Positions 21,301 to 30,023 of a DNA stretch of 64,000 bases are shown one piece after another. The stretch is from Bremerella sp. TYQ1 (GTDB lineage: Bacteria > Planctomycetota > Planctomycetia > Pirellulales > Pirellulaceae), in contig NZ_CP083740.1 in the NCBI RefSeq assembly GCF_020150455.1, forward strand, positions 558,001-622,000, read 5' to 3'. The notes beneath the pieces are model-generated. The model was not told the DNA's origin. It did no database searches and worked only from the letters and a program-made list of their open reading frames with translations. The first letter of the stretch is position 1. Each line of letters begins with the position of its first letter. The translations under genes were made by a program, and so were the position numbers.

Positions 21301-21514
21301 CAAAGCCATTTCCATCACGACTGAGCCTGACAAATCCGTTCTCGCCCGATTGGGTTTCGTTTAAGTATCTCAGATCCAATAAAGCGTTGTCGTTGAAGTC
21401 ATCGGAAGGTACCGACAAAGCCCACGAATTGGATTCGTCCAGCGGCGTTTCCGCTGTTGCCAGAGACACCGGATGCCACACGACGCAGAATAGTAGAAAG
21501 GAGAAGATTCGCAT
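18386..21514 (-). CDS. Clan GH-A-like glycoside hydrolase with C-terminal leucine-rich-type region, secreted
   Basis: This is a secreted protein of about 1042 residues. The start at 21514 (MRIFSFLLF) places a clean signal peptide first; a longer frame to 21556 adds residues before it. Residues about 25-500 resemble a cellulase/beta-galactosidase-type (beta/alpha)8 barrel: GVNMVRLHV, a probable acid/base Glu in LQVHNEDS (near 216) and a probable nucleophile Glu in VTETAW (near 413). A beta-sandwich region follows, and from about residue 820 there are leucine-rich-like units (LRLCPN-type spacing, ELTAINLEAQPVGDVGL, PKLEVLWLKP). Substrate is unknown. It follows the DUF1593 gene by 121 bp in the minus-strand operon. 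Confidence 0.75.
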   Translation of the reverse strand: MRIFSFLLFCVVWHPVSLATAETPLDESNSWALSVPSDDFNDNALLDLRYLNETQSGENGFVRLSRDGNGFVRGDGEPVRFWIVGSDAHQFPPLEMDRHSRWLAKLGVNMVRLHVTICNKSEGSKITDVNEELIDGVHRFIKSAKDNGIYVLLSPYYAHFDAPKSWNLPGGSVDMEGLLFIEPKLQDAYQHWTREFYSRENPYTGLPIKDDPTVAILQVHNEDSLFFWTMQRLPEPYRITLSKAFSAWLVKKYGSTSQAWEAWGEGFKGNDELDDVEGGRIACLRIYDLTTDGKGAFAKRQRDTAEFLAEFQRSFYKRMGKFLRKEIGCQQLLNATNWRTANDTKLKALERYSYHALDIDAENEYVGSDYQHSGPNDGYRIDPGDYLVNESVLSKPFEICTNFRQEQGHPFIVTETAWKNPNRYQSEGPFLAAAYQSLTGIDGVAWFSCQTPTYETDPLKPFWRVDDQMSTHKWNHCYPAMMAGFPANALLYRRGYLRQADPIVQEVRQLESLFNREAPRVNDNEAYGDQRSLADLKPGWSPNGDEINRAAFLVGPVMTKSNGDPAESQVGDLSQWFDPQAGTIRSATGELTWDYRRELCTMNSPKAQGITGFLKRNGGKFELDDITIESDNGYATINVVSLDERPIGQSGQVLAQIVTANRLTGFRTTPATFQIGNGEGAYTVQGEQIERIGEPPFRIANTLVTLRVNNPALTEAVVLDINGYPVKRMAVSMGQVTLPLDAIYVLLRAASTASVTPDKQQAIAATLANKVQRSEVWTDEDGNVNGLVLINHQVLTKSAGEKPGVSDDDLKRLREFTELTAINLEAQPVGDVGLAVIGEFPHLKQVGFHYMAKAPGASASPDFITVIDGMKDLEIIEIKHNFQMKAINVQKLSTPFPKVWRLVLDTPLTADQTMQMIRLCPNVTDLQLHRTEVTPAQLAEIGRLLPKLEVLWLKPKHGVTADYLASLQTFSKLKIFSPQYFKEAIPFAEGWDALSSLPQLERLEIATSEQMQNKQGIDRLREQNQELQVDARYTRSRNYHGL

Positions 21515-21635
21515 GATGGGGACTCGATAACGTTGAAATGAGAAGGCAGGCGGCAATCAGCCGCTTGGGGAGAATCACGAACGTTCCAGCGGCGAGGCGC
21601 CGAATGAGGTTCGTCGTGCCCCCAAGGAACACAAC

Positions 21636-22964
21636 TTAGTCATCTATGGATGGTTGGCACTGGATCACCACACGGCGATACCGGGTTAGTGCAGGTTCAC
21701 CGTCGTCGGTGACTTGCAGGATGACGTGGATGGACTTGCCTGTTGCCGACTTGGGAATGGTCAGCGACGCGTCTTGAGAGCGGTTCTTAGATATGGGGAC
21801 TTCCTTGCCAAAGGAACCCGCTTCGGGGTAAACAAACCAGCGAAACGCCAAATCGTCCTTATCCGGATCGCGTGACTTGCGGGCTGATAACGCAACGCTT
21901 TCGCCCGGTGCGGCTTGGATCGTGATCGAATGAGTTCCAGGAATATCGTTGACGATCACCACAGGCGGATGATTGGCATGCTGGTAAGATTGAACGCACC
22001 AATCCAGCCTGGCTTGGAAGTCATTCTGGATGTGCTCTGCCCAACGTTTTAGCGTGTTATCTCGGCTTTCCGATCCGTTGAACTTATCGCGTGCATCGCT
22101 CCAGTAGAAACCATCCCGGCGATGTTCATCGGTCCTGGGGACGAACCGACCTGCCCACGAGCCACCTTCGGGCGACCATACGTCGCTCAGCCCGTTCGGC
22201 ACCAGGTAAAGAAACCCTGGCGTGTCTCCTTCTTTTTGGATCGTATAAGAGGCGCCTAATGGCCCATGCGATGTCTTGATGTCCCGCTGGACGTCAAAGC
22301 CGCCGGCATCGTGCGTGAGGGGCTGGAAGCGGTGATACCAGCGGTTTGGATTTCGCGTATCTACCCACTTATGCAGGTATGGAATGTGCTCCCGGACATG
22401 ATAACCGCGATCGGCATCTCGCGAGAAACATAGGCGATCAGCGAATGCTCGGTAAGCTTCGTTACTTCTCGTCTTCTTGACGTGATCCAACGCTTGTCGC
22501 ATGGCGGTCAGATTGCCGTCATTGGTCCCCCAGTTGACGTACCAGATTCGGCGAGCATCTTCTCGATCGACGGCCGCGATGATTGCGTCGCGTGCCTCGG
22601 TGCCATCGTAGGAAGGGAACGTGATCGCCCGAACATCCTTCGGAGAGGGATACCGTCGATCGTGCTTGGTGAGGCTGGGCCACACTTTCTGGTAAGCATC
22701 AATAAAACGATCGAGACATTCTTTACCGCTTTCTCCCGTACGAGACTGGTCGGCCCGTCGGGTACAGAGAATTCCCTCGACATCCCATTCGTTCAAGTAA
22801 AGGAAGAATCTTACAAGCGATCCTTCATCATCGGGATCCCCTCCTGGGGCATCCGTTTCGATAATCACCCGCAGTCGATCTTCCGGCTCGGCCGCGTTCG
22901 CTGGACGAGGAACCGTCAGACCGATCGCCACCGCTGCCAAGAGGATTATCGCAGAACATTTCAT
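21636..22964 (-). CDS. DUF1593 (Sde182-like) nucleoside-hydrolase-fold protein
   Basis: This is a 442-residue protein with a signal peptide (about 1-24, ending ANA-A). The N-terminal domain begins RVIIETDAPGGDPDDEGSL, the Asp cluster of the nucleoside-hydrolase fold that binds calcium, and continues through IWYVNWGTNDGNLTAM, characteristic of DUF1593. The C-terminal domain (about residues 335-440, SVALSARKSRDPDKDDLAFRWF) is an Ig-like module seen in the cellulose-binding Sde182 group. It probably acts on an extracellular glycan; no activity is established. The start lies two bases after the stop of the upstream TIM-barrel gene, a tight operon link. Confidence 0.85.
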   Translation of the reverse strand: MKCSAIILLAAVAIGLTVPRPANAAEPEDRLRVIIETDAPGGDPDDEGSLVRFFLYLNEWDVEGILCTRRADQSRTGESGKECLDRFIDAYQKVWPSLTKHDRRYPSPKDVRAITFPSYDGTEARDAIIAAVDREDARRIWYVNWGTNDGNLTAMRQALDHVKKTRSNEAYRAFADRLCFSRDADRGYHVREHIPYLHKWVDTRNPNRWYHRFQPLTHDAGGFDVQRDIKTSHGPLGASYTIQKEGDTPGFLYLVPNGLSDVWSPEGGSWAGRFVPRTDEHRRDGFYWSDARDKFNGSESRDNTLKRWAEHIQNDFQARLDWCVQSYQHANHPPVVIVNDIPGTHSITIQAAPGESVALSARKSRDPDKDDLAFRWFVYPEAGSFGKEVPISKNRSQDASLTIPKSATGKSIHVILQVTDDGEPALTRYRRVVIQCQPSIDD

Positions 22965-22966
22965 AG

Positions 22967-24496
22967 TTAGGAACCTGAGCTCGGATTCGATTGTGCCGCC
23001 AGGAACTGATCGACGCCTTGACCAAACGCTCGCAAGCTGGGAAGACGCATTTCGTTGTACTCTCGCGAAGCAAGCACACCGTCGGCGCCAGCTTCAAATG
23101 CCTGAACGACCGCCGCTTCAACGGAGTCCGGACGACTAGGGCGTGGCTCCATTCCTCCGGGGACATACCAGGGGACATCGATGCCGATCCCGGCGTACAC
23201 CTTGGCATGGCTTCCCACGCCCAACTTACAACGCTTGGTCTCGTTGTACACATAGGTTGCGCCTAGGCCGTTTGCGTCAAGCTCTTCGACCTGGGGCATC
23301 TCTTCAGCCGTATGCCCAAAAGTGGAATAGAAAAGACTCAGCGATTGCTCCAAGCTCAGCTCATTCAAGACGCGGTCTTTCATCCGTTCGAGCACCCACC
23401 AGCGAAGTCTCGGGCCGAAGGTCTCGTGGTACAGAATAGGCTTGATGAAGTCCGCGTTTTCCGCCATGGTGCTGTAAGGAATCGCAGCCCGGTAGAAGAC
23501 ATCCCAGCTCGACCGCTGGTGATCGACGTGCCGGCCTGAGTCGATATTGGGTGAGATCGCCTTGGCCGTATGGTGGACCTGAGTGCAGATTTCCTCGTCG
23601 GCGAGAAACCATTGATAGTCCCAGCTTAAAACTTCTGGGAACTGCTGCAGGATTCTGAGCACTTCCGTCAGCAGACCATCGTTTGGCCGGGCTTTATTCT
23701 GCTCAGTCGCTTTGATCAGGGAATACAGTTTTCCGTAGCCTTGCCGGGCACGATCTGCGTTGATGCCTTTCTCGTGGTTACGCCGGATGCAGTGACTGCA
23801 AAAGCATGTCGCCGTTTCTCCTCGGAATAGCACGTGCGACATCGGTCCGGTGCGTTCGGCACCATACTGCAAGCCATCCAGGTCATAGTTGGTGACCAGC
23901 TGCTCAATCGTCTTGAATACCCATTCGCGATAGGCCGGATGGTTCCAGCACGGACCGCCCGACCGATGTCCGAGGTGATCGACGGTCTGTACCTTGCGAT
24001 ACCCGGGGATGTTGTCCATGCGGTTCCCGCCAGCTTCGAGAATGCGGGCATACACCTTCATTCCACGATCGCTGGCCGGCTTGCGGACCTCTTGAAAGAG
24101 ATCTCGGTCGCTATATTCAAAATCGTCACGATGCGACTCATGTTGAATCAGGCCGCCGGCGAATTCGGAATGATCGCTTTTGACCCAGTAGTTGGGCAGG
24201 TTGCGTTTCCGTGGATCACGCACCGGCACGCCATGGTCGGTCGCCAAGACGTTCTGGGGAGTCACTCCCATGTGGTAGGTTTGTGAATAGATGAAGAGCG
24301 TGTTGACCCTGGCCTCGCCCTGCAAGAGATCTAAGCAACGGTCGATTCCCTCGTCCAGCATGGAATGTGGTGCAATCTGCACGCCCACCATCGGGTCTTG
24401 TTTCGTGGATTCATGGGCGAAGCCGAAACCAGGTAAACAACACGAAGTTGCCAGCGAACCGGCTGCTTGGAGAAACTGACGACGAGTAGAATTCAT
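22967..24496 (-). CDS. Tat-exported TIM-barrel glycosidase-like protein, paralog A
   Basis: This is a 509-residue protein with a Tat leader (TRRQFLQAAGSLATS). It looks like a hypothetical-glycosyl-hydrolase type barrel: VNTLFIYSQTYHMG, RGMKVYARILEAGG, NYDLDGLQYGAERTGP (probable catalytic Glu), ADFIKPILYHE, and GADGVLASREYNEMRLPSLR at the end. A four-residue-spaced Cys cluster, CFCSHC, sits mid-protein. The same motifs in the same order occur in the protein at 25417-26940. The start at 24496 is one base beyond the DUF6282 stop; the longer frame to 24655 only runs inside that gene. Substrate unknown; family naming is tentative. Confidence 0.7.
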   Translation of the reverse strand: MNSTRRQFLQAAGSLATSCCLPGFGFAHESTKQDPMVGVQIAPHSMLDEGIDRCLDLLQGEARVNTLFIYSQTYHMGVTPQNVLATDHGVPVRDPRKRNLPNYWVKSDHSEFAGGLIQHESHRDDFEYSDRDLFQEVRKPASDRGMKVYARILEAGGNRMDNIPGYRKVQTVDHLGHRSGGPCWNHPAYREWVFKTIEQLVTNYDLDGLQYGAERTGPMSHVLFRGETATCFCSHCIRRNHEKGINADRARQGYGKLYSLIKATEQNKARPNDGLLTEVLRILQQFPEVLSWDYQWFLADEEICTQVHHTAKAISPNIDSGRHVDHQRSSWDVFYRAAIPYSTMAENADFIKPILYHETFGPRLRWWVLERMKDRVLNELSLEQSLSLFYSTFGHTAEEMPQVEELDANGLGATYVYNETKRCKLGVGSHAKVYAGIGIDVPWYVPGGMEPRPSRPDSVEAAVVQAFEAGADGVLASREYNEMRLPSLRAFGQGVDQFLAAQSNPSSGS

Positions 24497-24497
24497 C

Positions 24498-25442
24498 TTA
24501 GGAATTGCCTTCGAAGTGTTGAGCCTTGTGGACAAGTCGGCCAGGATTGGCACAAAGCATTTTGTGCATATCCTCTTGCGTGAAGCCAAGTTGTTGAAGT
24601 TGGGAAATCTGCTGGGCGAACGCTTCCAACGGTGATCCATTGGCAGGCTGCCCAAAGTCGGATGAAAGCACGATATGTTCCGTCCCGACTTCCTTGATTT
24701 GACGTTCGATCTCCGACATTGGTATGGGACGCGGAGAGCATTGTGCCGTTGCTAAGAAACAGTGTTCGATCAATGCGCCCAGAGCGACCGCTTGACGCTG
24801 ATCCCTGATCGAAAGACCAGGCGTCGGCTCCGAAGCATGCGTAACGATCTTCCGCTTGACGCCTCGATCTGCTGCTTCCGTCAAAAGATGCAAAATCTCA
24901 TGAGGCGAAAGGTGTCCCGTCGCTAGGATCGCATCATGTTCGGCAATCAAGGAAACAATATCCGAGGCCTCCGACGTCAACTTCCCGCTGCTCAGAATGC
25001 GGATGGGTGTGAAGTCGCTTGTTGGATGCGGAACCGGCGTAAAATCCCAACCGTAAGTTTCAATATGAAACTCGGCCGAGTAAGTCGGAAAGTAAACAAT
25101 GTCGACACCAGCTTGCAACGCGGACTCGACGGCTGCGATATTCAAGCCACCAATGGGGGCATTGAGTGCGATCGAACTGTAAAACCGGGTTCCCTGGGGA
25201 AATAGTTCATTGAGTACGCTGCATCGCCCTACGGTTGACGTGGTATGGTCTTTGATGCCAATTCCTGCCATTCCCAACTCATTGGCAAGTCTGGCCAGTT
25301 CCAGTGCGGTCTCCGCTCGTGCGACAACATCCGGCGAGCAATGGACGTGCAGGTCGTAGGCTCCCTGCAACCATTCTTTTTCTCGCCGTGGTTCAGGCGT
25401 TGAGCGTCGACTTGTCTCAGCCGAAGTGTTTTCGTACGGCAT
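24498..25442 (-). CDS. DUF6282 family metal-dependent hydrolase-like protein
   Basis: This is a 314-residue cytoplasmic protein matching the DUF6282 type of amidohydrolase/PHP-like barrel: YDLHVHCSPD (HxH metal motif near residue 30), MAGIGIKDHTT, ATGHLSPHEI, IVTHASEP and VLSSDFGQP, all typical placements of metal His and Asp. The reaction is unknown. The ATG at 25442 overlaps the end of the upstream paralog B by 26 bp; a TTG at 25448 is also in frame. It lies between two exported paralogous barrels in one transcript, so a role in processing their product inside the cell is a reasonable guess. The next gene starts one base after its stop. Confidence 0.8.
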   Translation of the reverse strand: MPYENTSAETSRRSTPEPRREKEWLQGAYDLHVHCSPDVVARAETALELARLANELGMAGIGIKDHTTSTVGRCSVLNELFPQGTRFYSSIALNAPIGGLNIAAVESALQAGVDIVYFPTYSAEFHIETYGWDFTPVPHPTSDFTPIRILSSGKLTSEASDIVSLIAEHDAILATGHLSPHEILHLLTEAADRGVKRKIVTHASEPTPGLSIRDQRQAVALGALIEHCFLATAQCSPRPIPMSEIERQIKEVGTEHIVLSSDFGQPANGSPLEAFAQQISQLQQLGFTQEDMHKMLCANPGRLVHKAQHFEGNS

Positions 25443-26940
25443 CGCCAAAGGCCTTAAGCGTGGGCATTCTCATTTCGTCATATTCTCGCGAAGCCACAAC
25501 TCCGCCGGCACCTGCTTCCTTACTCAAGCGAATCGTTTCACCGAGCACTTCGAAGTCCTGTGGCGAGCGCGTGAACAGTCCGCCGCTTCGGTGGGGTACA
25601 TCCATGCCAATCCCAGGAAGGATATCCGCTTGGCCAGATACTTCCTCGACCAGTCGCTGTGTTTCGTGCCCAACGTATTCCGCCGGTAAGCTCGTATGGA
25701 AGAGTTGGCTTACCTTGGGAAGCTTTAGCGATTGATAGCCGTTGAAAGCGAGGAACACTTCATACAGCGTGTCCTGGTCCAGCTCCGAGAACGTTCCCGC
25801 TCGCCATCGGTTGAGAAAGTGATCGACGATCCGTGGTGCCATGACATCGTGGTAGAGGATCGGCTTAATAAAGTCACTGTAATTTGCCATCGCGAGGTAA
25901 TCGGTGCCGGCACGCGTAACTGGATTAAGGGTCGTTCCCTTGCTATCAATGTGACGCCCCACTTGGGCACTCGGTTTGATGGACTTGATCGTCGTGTAGA
26001 TTGACTCTGCGACTTCTTCCACCCCTTTTCGCCAGAGATGCTCCCAGGCGATAACCTCGGGATACTTGATGACGATGCCAAGCAATGTATTCATCACTCC
26101 CTTACTAGGCCTCGCATTTCGTTTACCAACGGACTGAATCAGGCCATGCATCTCGGTAAAACCTTGGCGAGCACGAGAAGGATCCACTCCTTCTTCCTGG
26201 GCGCGCTTCTGGCAGTAATCACAGAAGCATCCTGGGGCGGCCCCCTGCGAGAGCAGCCCTGCCAGCGGGCCAATGCGCTCGGCACCCCATTGATAGCCAT
26301 CCAGGTCGTAATTTTGGAACAAATCACGCACCATGGCCTGGCAAAATGCTCGGTAGTTGGGATTGTGGCGGCATGGCTGATTGGCCAGTTTGCCGAAGAG
26401 GTTTATCGATGTGACGTCATCGTAGTTCGCAATTCTCCCCTGAACGTCCAGCCGACCAGGCTCAAGCAAGCGAGCATACACTTTGATACCACGACGACGA
26501 GCAGGCTCGATGGTTTCCGCAAACACGTCTCGCCCATTGTGTTCGGTATTCTTCGGTTGAGCGTTAAACTTCAACGTCGTTTCTGAAAACTCCTTGGGAT
26601 TGTGACGAACCCATACCGGCCACAGCGAACGGTCTTTGTCGTTTCGCGGTTGATAGCCATGGTCATCCGCCAGAACGTTCGCTGTACGTGTATAGGGAAT
26701 CCCATAGTAGGTGTGACTATAAACGAAGAGCGTGTTAACAGCGGCCACATCATCGACGCGTTCCAAACAAGCATCGACCCCTTCATCCAGAATGTTGAAA
26801 GGCGCAATCTGCAGCCCGATGGTGGGGCGCTGGCGGACTTCCTCCCCACGCAATAACGTCCCCGAGGCCAACATGCCCGCACCTCCGACTTGCATGAATC
26901 GACGTCGTGACGTGTTTTGTGTCGTTGGATGGGGTGACAT
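25417..26940 (-). CDS. Tat-exported TIM-barrel glycosidase-like protein, paralog B
   Basis: This 507-residue paralog of the protein at 22967-24496 shares a Tat leader (SRRRFMQVGG), VNTLFVYSHTYYG, RGIKVYARLLEPG, NYDLDGYQWGAERIGP, the Cys cluster CFCDYC, SDFIKPILYHD and GAGGVVASREYDEMRMPTLK. I start at 26940, where GGAG lies about 11 bases upstream; the frame extends to a GTG at 26982 that overlaps the previous stop but would bury the Tat signal. Two diverged copies in one operon suggest related but distinct substrates. The enzyme class is inferred from barrel-like spacing and is not proved. Confidence 0.7.
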   Translation of the reverse strand: MSPHPTTQNTSRRRFMQVGGAGMLASGTLLRGEEVRQRPTIGLQIAPFNILDEGVDACLERVDDVAAVNTLFVYSHTYYGIPYTRTANVLADDHGYQPRNDKDRSLWPVWVRHNPKEFSETTLKFNAQPKNTEHNGRDVFAETIEPARRRGIKVYARLLEPGRLDVQGRIANYDDVTSINLFGKLANQPCRHNPNYRAFCQAMVRDLFQNYDLDGYQWGAERIGPLAGLLSQGAAPGCFCDYCQKRAQEEGVDPSRARQGFTEMHGLIQSVGKRNARPSKGVMNTLLGIVIKYPEVIAWEHLWRKGVEEVAESIYTTIKSIKPSAQVGRHIDSKGTTLNPVTRAGTDYLAMANYSDFIKPILYHDVMAPRIVDHFLNRWRAGTFSELDQDTLYEVFLAFNGYQSLKLPKVSQLFHTSLPAEYVGHETQRLVEEVSGQADILPGIGMDVPHRSGGLFTRSPQDFEVLGETIRLSKEAGAGGVVASREYDEMRMPTLKAFGDAVRKHFG

Positions 26941-26978
26941 ATCATCTTCTCCGCAAATGCGAGCGATCTTGGTTGGTC

Positions 26979-29969
26979 TCACGGAAGTTCGCCAGGGAGG
27001 TGATCATCCGCGGCATCATGGTTCCCCAGAAGATAGCGAACGAGCATCGTAAGTTCCTCTGAGTTAAGATCGTTGACTAAGCCTGTCGGCATGATGGATT
27101 GGCCCGACGCCTTGGAAATCTCAATCGTCTCCTTGGCGATCGTATGTATTTTGTCGCCCGATAAAATCTGGATATGCCCATTCCCGGACTCATGTAGGAT
27201 TCCCGTAAGCACGCGTCCTGAATCGAGCAACACGGTTGTGCTTTGGAATTGATCCGATATCGCTTTGCTTGGTTCAATGATGGCTTCCAGGAGAGCCTTC
27301 TCATCAAACTTGCCGCGGACATTGCTCAAGTCTGGACCGATTGCTCCCCCTTCTCCATCGAACCGATGGCACTTAATGCAGGTTGTCACGTGAAAGAGAT
27401 TTCGTCCTCGAACCAAGTCATCTTTCGTAGTTGCCGGGGAATCTTGTATCGCGGAAAGGGCATCGCTTGCCGCCCAGACACGCCCTGGACCTTGAGGTGG
27501 GGTGGTCTTAATCGGTCGAATTGAGAACTCCGGTAGAGGATGATTCCCTGCAACGGCTTGCAATTCACTCGGCAGACGCTTTAAAGCCCGTTCACGAATG
27601 GCACGTAAGTAGTCCATGTATGCGGCACCACCTTGATAGCGGGTGGCATCACTCAAGAAGGTGAAATACGCTTCAGCTTGTTCCGCCGTCCAGTGCTGGC
27701 TCAATTCCGCAAGAAACGTCGCCAACTGCAACTGGTGCTCAGGCGGAGGGTTTTCCAGATAACGTGCAAATGTCCCGCCATACGCAGAAGATGGATTTTG
27801 CTTTAGGATCTTCGCATCTGCCCAATCAGGCAACTGCCTCTGGTGCGGTTCCGCAAGCCAATCAAAAGCGTGATCAAGGATCTGCGGAGACCCTAGAAAG
27901 GCGAACAGGCGTAACAACTCTTGTCGAATCAGTGGTGACGACGTCTCGGCCAGCGGCAGCAACGCCATGGCAGCGTCTCGTTGGCTGGACGGCGGCTGAA
28001 TCCGACTCCAGGTCAACGCCTTCGCTCGCAAAAGTCCTAAGACTTGCGTCTCACTCAAGGACGCCCATTGAATTTGAGACAGTTTCTCGTCGACCAGGGA
28101 AGCCGCGGCGTGATCTCCGACACGCCCGACGGCTACAGCAGCCGTAATAACGCCCTGAGGGTTCGCCTCGGCCTGAAGATAGGGAAGCCAGGACTCGACT
28201 GGCTGTGATTCAACCGCGATCCGAGCTGCATAACGAAGGTATCGGTCATTGCTTGATAAGTAAGGCCATGCCGCACGCACGGCGTCGGAATCGACCACTC
28301 CGTGGAATGCTTCCAGCTTCCTGCGCACCCGCAACGTTTCGGGACGTTCCGCTGGCAACGGAGACGCTGGCGATCGATCGCCAACGTATCGGACGCGGAA
28401 TAGCGACGAAGAAATGCCGCGGCCTCCCGTGAGAAATACCAGCGATCCATCGTCAGCTACCGTGGCACCTGTTACGGGTAACGGGCTGCCACTAACAAAC
28501 GTTTCATAATGGGCCTGGAATGTCGCACCGTCATGTTCAAGGAATAGGGCACGGATGGTTCCGTACGTCCAGTCCAACGCAAATAGAGCGTTCTGATACT
28601 TCGTCGGAAATCGCGTCCCCTGACCACTGACAATGGCTGTTGGTGACCCCGGTCCGAACTCAACGATCGGGGGAAGAACATCTTCATAGTAGGCAGGCCA
28701 TTTGTCCGAGCCACCCCGCCAACCATACTCACCACCACTAACGAGGTGATAGAGACGCGTGGGACGGTACCATGGCATTCCCAGATCCCATTCCTCATCC
28801 GAATCCGTGGCAAACCATTCGCCCTGGTCATTCGAGGTGATGCCGTATGCGTTTCGTAAACCGGATGCGAAAAGATCGAGTTGGTCGGACTGCAGGCTCT
28901 GAAGACCTACCCAGCCGCCAGGAGCAACCCAGTTTTTACGATTCAACATCGACTGGGCGCGAACTCTCTCCATGAGCGTGTCTTCGAAGACGGCAGGATT
29001 CTTGCTGGTGAGACCTGGGGGCGTCTGGGTTCCGTTACCTGCCACCAGCATCAACGCGTTTCGTGAGTAAGGTGCGATTGAATGAACACCATGTTCGCCT
29101 CGACCACCAATCTCTTTCAGCGGTCGAACCGACTCGAGTTGTCCATCGCCATCCTTGTCCTCGATTGCGAATAACCCCTTGCCACTTACGAGAGCATACA
29201 ACACTCCCGTCTGGAAAATGAGGCCATGGGCAGCACTCAATTCCACCGGCAACTTCTCGACATGTGCGGTCCCATCATCCACGAAAGTAACATGGAATAG
29301 GCCGTGCTCCTTCTCAGCGGAAGTAAAGAAACCTCCATTCCCATCGGTGCAAATACTCACCCACGACCCATACGAGCTGGCAACGTCGAGTAGTTTTTCC
29401 ACGACGAAACCCTCGGGTTTCGTGATGTGTGCCAGATTGGTACTCCAAGGGTTCTTCCAGGGAGAAATGCCGAGCTGTCCAATCTCGTGGGATGCCTGCC
29501 AACGACCTCGTTCCGGGCGATCATGGCCAGGCCAGGTATGCCACGATTGGTCTGTACCTACGAGAATGCTTTCCCCGGATGGGGATTTCGCTTCCAGCCA
29601 GGCGATCATTCCGGCAGGCCCGTTAAGATTACGAGCTTTGACAGTGATGCTGTTCTTACCTTTCCTCAGCCGCGACGTCACATCCACCGAGCGCGGATTT
29701 CTCCACGTTTCGCTGAATAGTATAAAGTCGCCGTTTACCACCAGGACAAAGAAATCATCCGCGGTGATCTTGAGGCTGGCATGCTCTGGTAGGATGTCGA
29801 GTTCAAACTCTTTCTCGAACGTGACTTCGCCCGTGGTGGAATCCTCTTCCCCCCAAATCCACTTGGGAACGCTGGAGGAGGTCGGTACCTCTTCGGCTTG
29901 AATACCGGGCACATAAGGCCCCGGCAAGGCCAAGGCAAGGAGAACGAGCAACTGCTTAAGGTAACGCAT
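26979..29969 (-). CDS. PVC-type heme-binding CxxCH protein (membrane-bound dehydrogenase-like)
   Basis: This is a 996-residue exported protein with a signal peptide (about 1-25, ending IQA-E). Domains in order are a jelly-roll region (about 35-150), a beta-propeller of the PVC membrane-bound dehydrogenase type (about 185-530, with GLRNAYGI and GGEYGWRGG), a helical HEAT-like stretch (about 560-800) and a C-terminal cytochrome module with CIKCHRFDGEGGAIGPDLSNV split around residue 862. Such proteins are thought to oxidise sugars or related compounds outside the cytoplasm and pass electrons to the heme. It sits between the FAH hydrolase and paralog B with 38-55 bp gaps. Confidence 0.88.
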   Translation of the reverse strand: MRYLKQLLVLLALALPGPYVPGIQAEEVPTSSSVPKWIWGEEDSTTGEVTFEKEFELDILPEHASLKITADDFFVLVVNGDFILFSETWRNPRSVDVTSRLRKGKNSITVKARNLNGPAGMIAWLEAKSPSGESILVGTDQSWHTWPGHDRPERGRWQASHEIGQLGISPWKNPWSTNLAHITKPEGFVVEKLLDVASSYGSWVSICTDGNGGFFTSAEKEHGLFHVTFVDDGTAHVEKLPVELSAAHGLIFQTGVLYALVSGKGLFAIEDKDGDGQLESVRPLKEIGGRGEHGVHSIAPYSRNALMLVAGNGTQTPPGLTSKNPAVFEDTLMERVRAQSMLNRKNWVAPGGWVGLQSLQSDQLDLFASGLRNAYGITSNDQGEWFATDSDEEWDLGMPWYRPTRLYHLVSGGEYGWRGGSDKWPAYYEDVLPPIVEFGPGSPTAIVSGQGTRFPTKYQNALFALDWTYGTIRALFLEHDGATFQAHYETFVSGSPLPVTGATVADDGSLVFLTGGRGISSSLFRVRYVGDRSPASPLPAERPETLRVRRKLEAFHGVVDSDAVRAAWPYLSSNDRYLRYAARIAVESQPVESWLPYLQAEANPQGVITAAVAVGRVGDHAAASLVDEKLSQIQWASLSETQVLGLLRAKALTWSRIQPPSSQRDAAMALLPLAETSSPLIRQELLRLFAFLGSPQILDHAFDWLAEPHQRQLPDWADAKILKQNPSSAYGGTFARYLENPPPEHQLQLATFLAELSQHWTAEQAEAYFTFLSDATRYQGGAAYMDYLRAIRERALKRLPSELQAVAGNHPLPEFSIRPIKTTPPQGPGRVWAASDALSAIQDSPATTKDDLVRGRNLFHVTTCIKCHRFDGEGGAIGPDLSNVRGKFDEKALLEAIIEPSKAISDQFQSTTVLLDSGRVLTGILHESGNGHIQILSGDKIHTIAKETIEISKASGQSIMPTGLVNDLNSEELTMLVRYLLGNHDAADDHLPGELP

Positions 29970-30023
29970 ATGTCTGTCAGATAAGAAAGTAAGGCGAGGC
30001 TTCTGGGGTTACTTGTTACGCGA

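Noticed and set aside
24497..24655. N-terminal extension of paralog A to 24655
   Set aside because: It runs inside the DUF6282 coding sequence and precedes a clear Tat signal beginning at 24496.
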